Source: an uncultured Lachnospiraceae bacterium (GTDB taxonomy: Bacteria > Bacillota > Clostridia > Lachnospirales > Lachnospiraceae). Taken from it: DNA of 5,003 bases. A program made the translations under genes and the position numbers. A model generated the notes under the pieces. The model was not told the origin of the DNA, ran no database searches, and saw only the letters and a program-made list of their open reading frames with translations. Shown here piece after piece: positions 4,895 to 5,003 of this stretch (the stretch's first letter is position 1; each line of letters starts with the position of its first letter). The stretch lies in the NCBI GenBank assembly GCA_946409475.1, contig CAMJWQ010000267.1, positions 1 to 5,003 of the forward strand, given 5' to 3'.

Positions 4895-5003
4895 ATCCTG
4901 AAAAATAGGTGTCGGTGATTTTTGTAAAATTAGTATTAAATGTTGAGAATTAAATATGGCAATTGTTGGGTAAAGGGAGTCTTCAATTTCACTTTGTTTA
5001 GGG

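Overview
The window is AT-rich, low-GC Gram-positive DNA. Strong purine-rich ribosome binding sites, lipobox lipoproteins, a YARHG-domain lipoprotein and a DUF2225 protein all point to a Clostridia member, most likely of the Lachnospiraceae type. That placement is inferred from gene style; no rRNA or other species marker is present. All five supported genes lie on the + strand.

Left part (1-630). A perfect 12-bp inverted repeat (4-34) precedes a small gene (63-254) for a 63-residue protein. The protein has a CPKCGG knuckle followed by four 9-residue RPWPPG repeats. The repeat tract is about 79% GC by hand count and stands out sharply from its surroundings. A strong intrinsic terminator (379-427) follows, then a promoter region with a repeated TTGAACACA word.

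Middle part (631-2193). Two separately transcribed lipoprotein genes lie here. The first (631-951) has a mature chain made almost only of Thr, Glu, Asp, Ala and Pro, with no basic residue. The second (1180-2193) has a beta-rich middle region and a C-terminal YARHG domain. A hairpin (1045-1074) separates them. Both products should be anchored on the outer face of the membrane.

Right part (2194-5003). A 282-bp intergenic region carries a complex repeat element. A 25-bp direct repeat occurs twice, 110 bp apart, and an inverted copy between them could pair with either one. It lies just upstream of glnS (2476-4146, glutaminyl-tRNA synthetase), and no T-box leader is visible. After 21 bp comes a DUF2225 zinc-ribbon protein (4168-4854), probably in the same operon, whose C-terminus looks short for the family. 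The last 149 bp hold a weak hairpin and no gene that I can support.

The items most worth attention are the WPPG-repeat microprotein and the three-arm repeat element in front of glnS. No complete new multi-gene system is evident.
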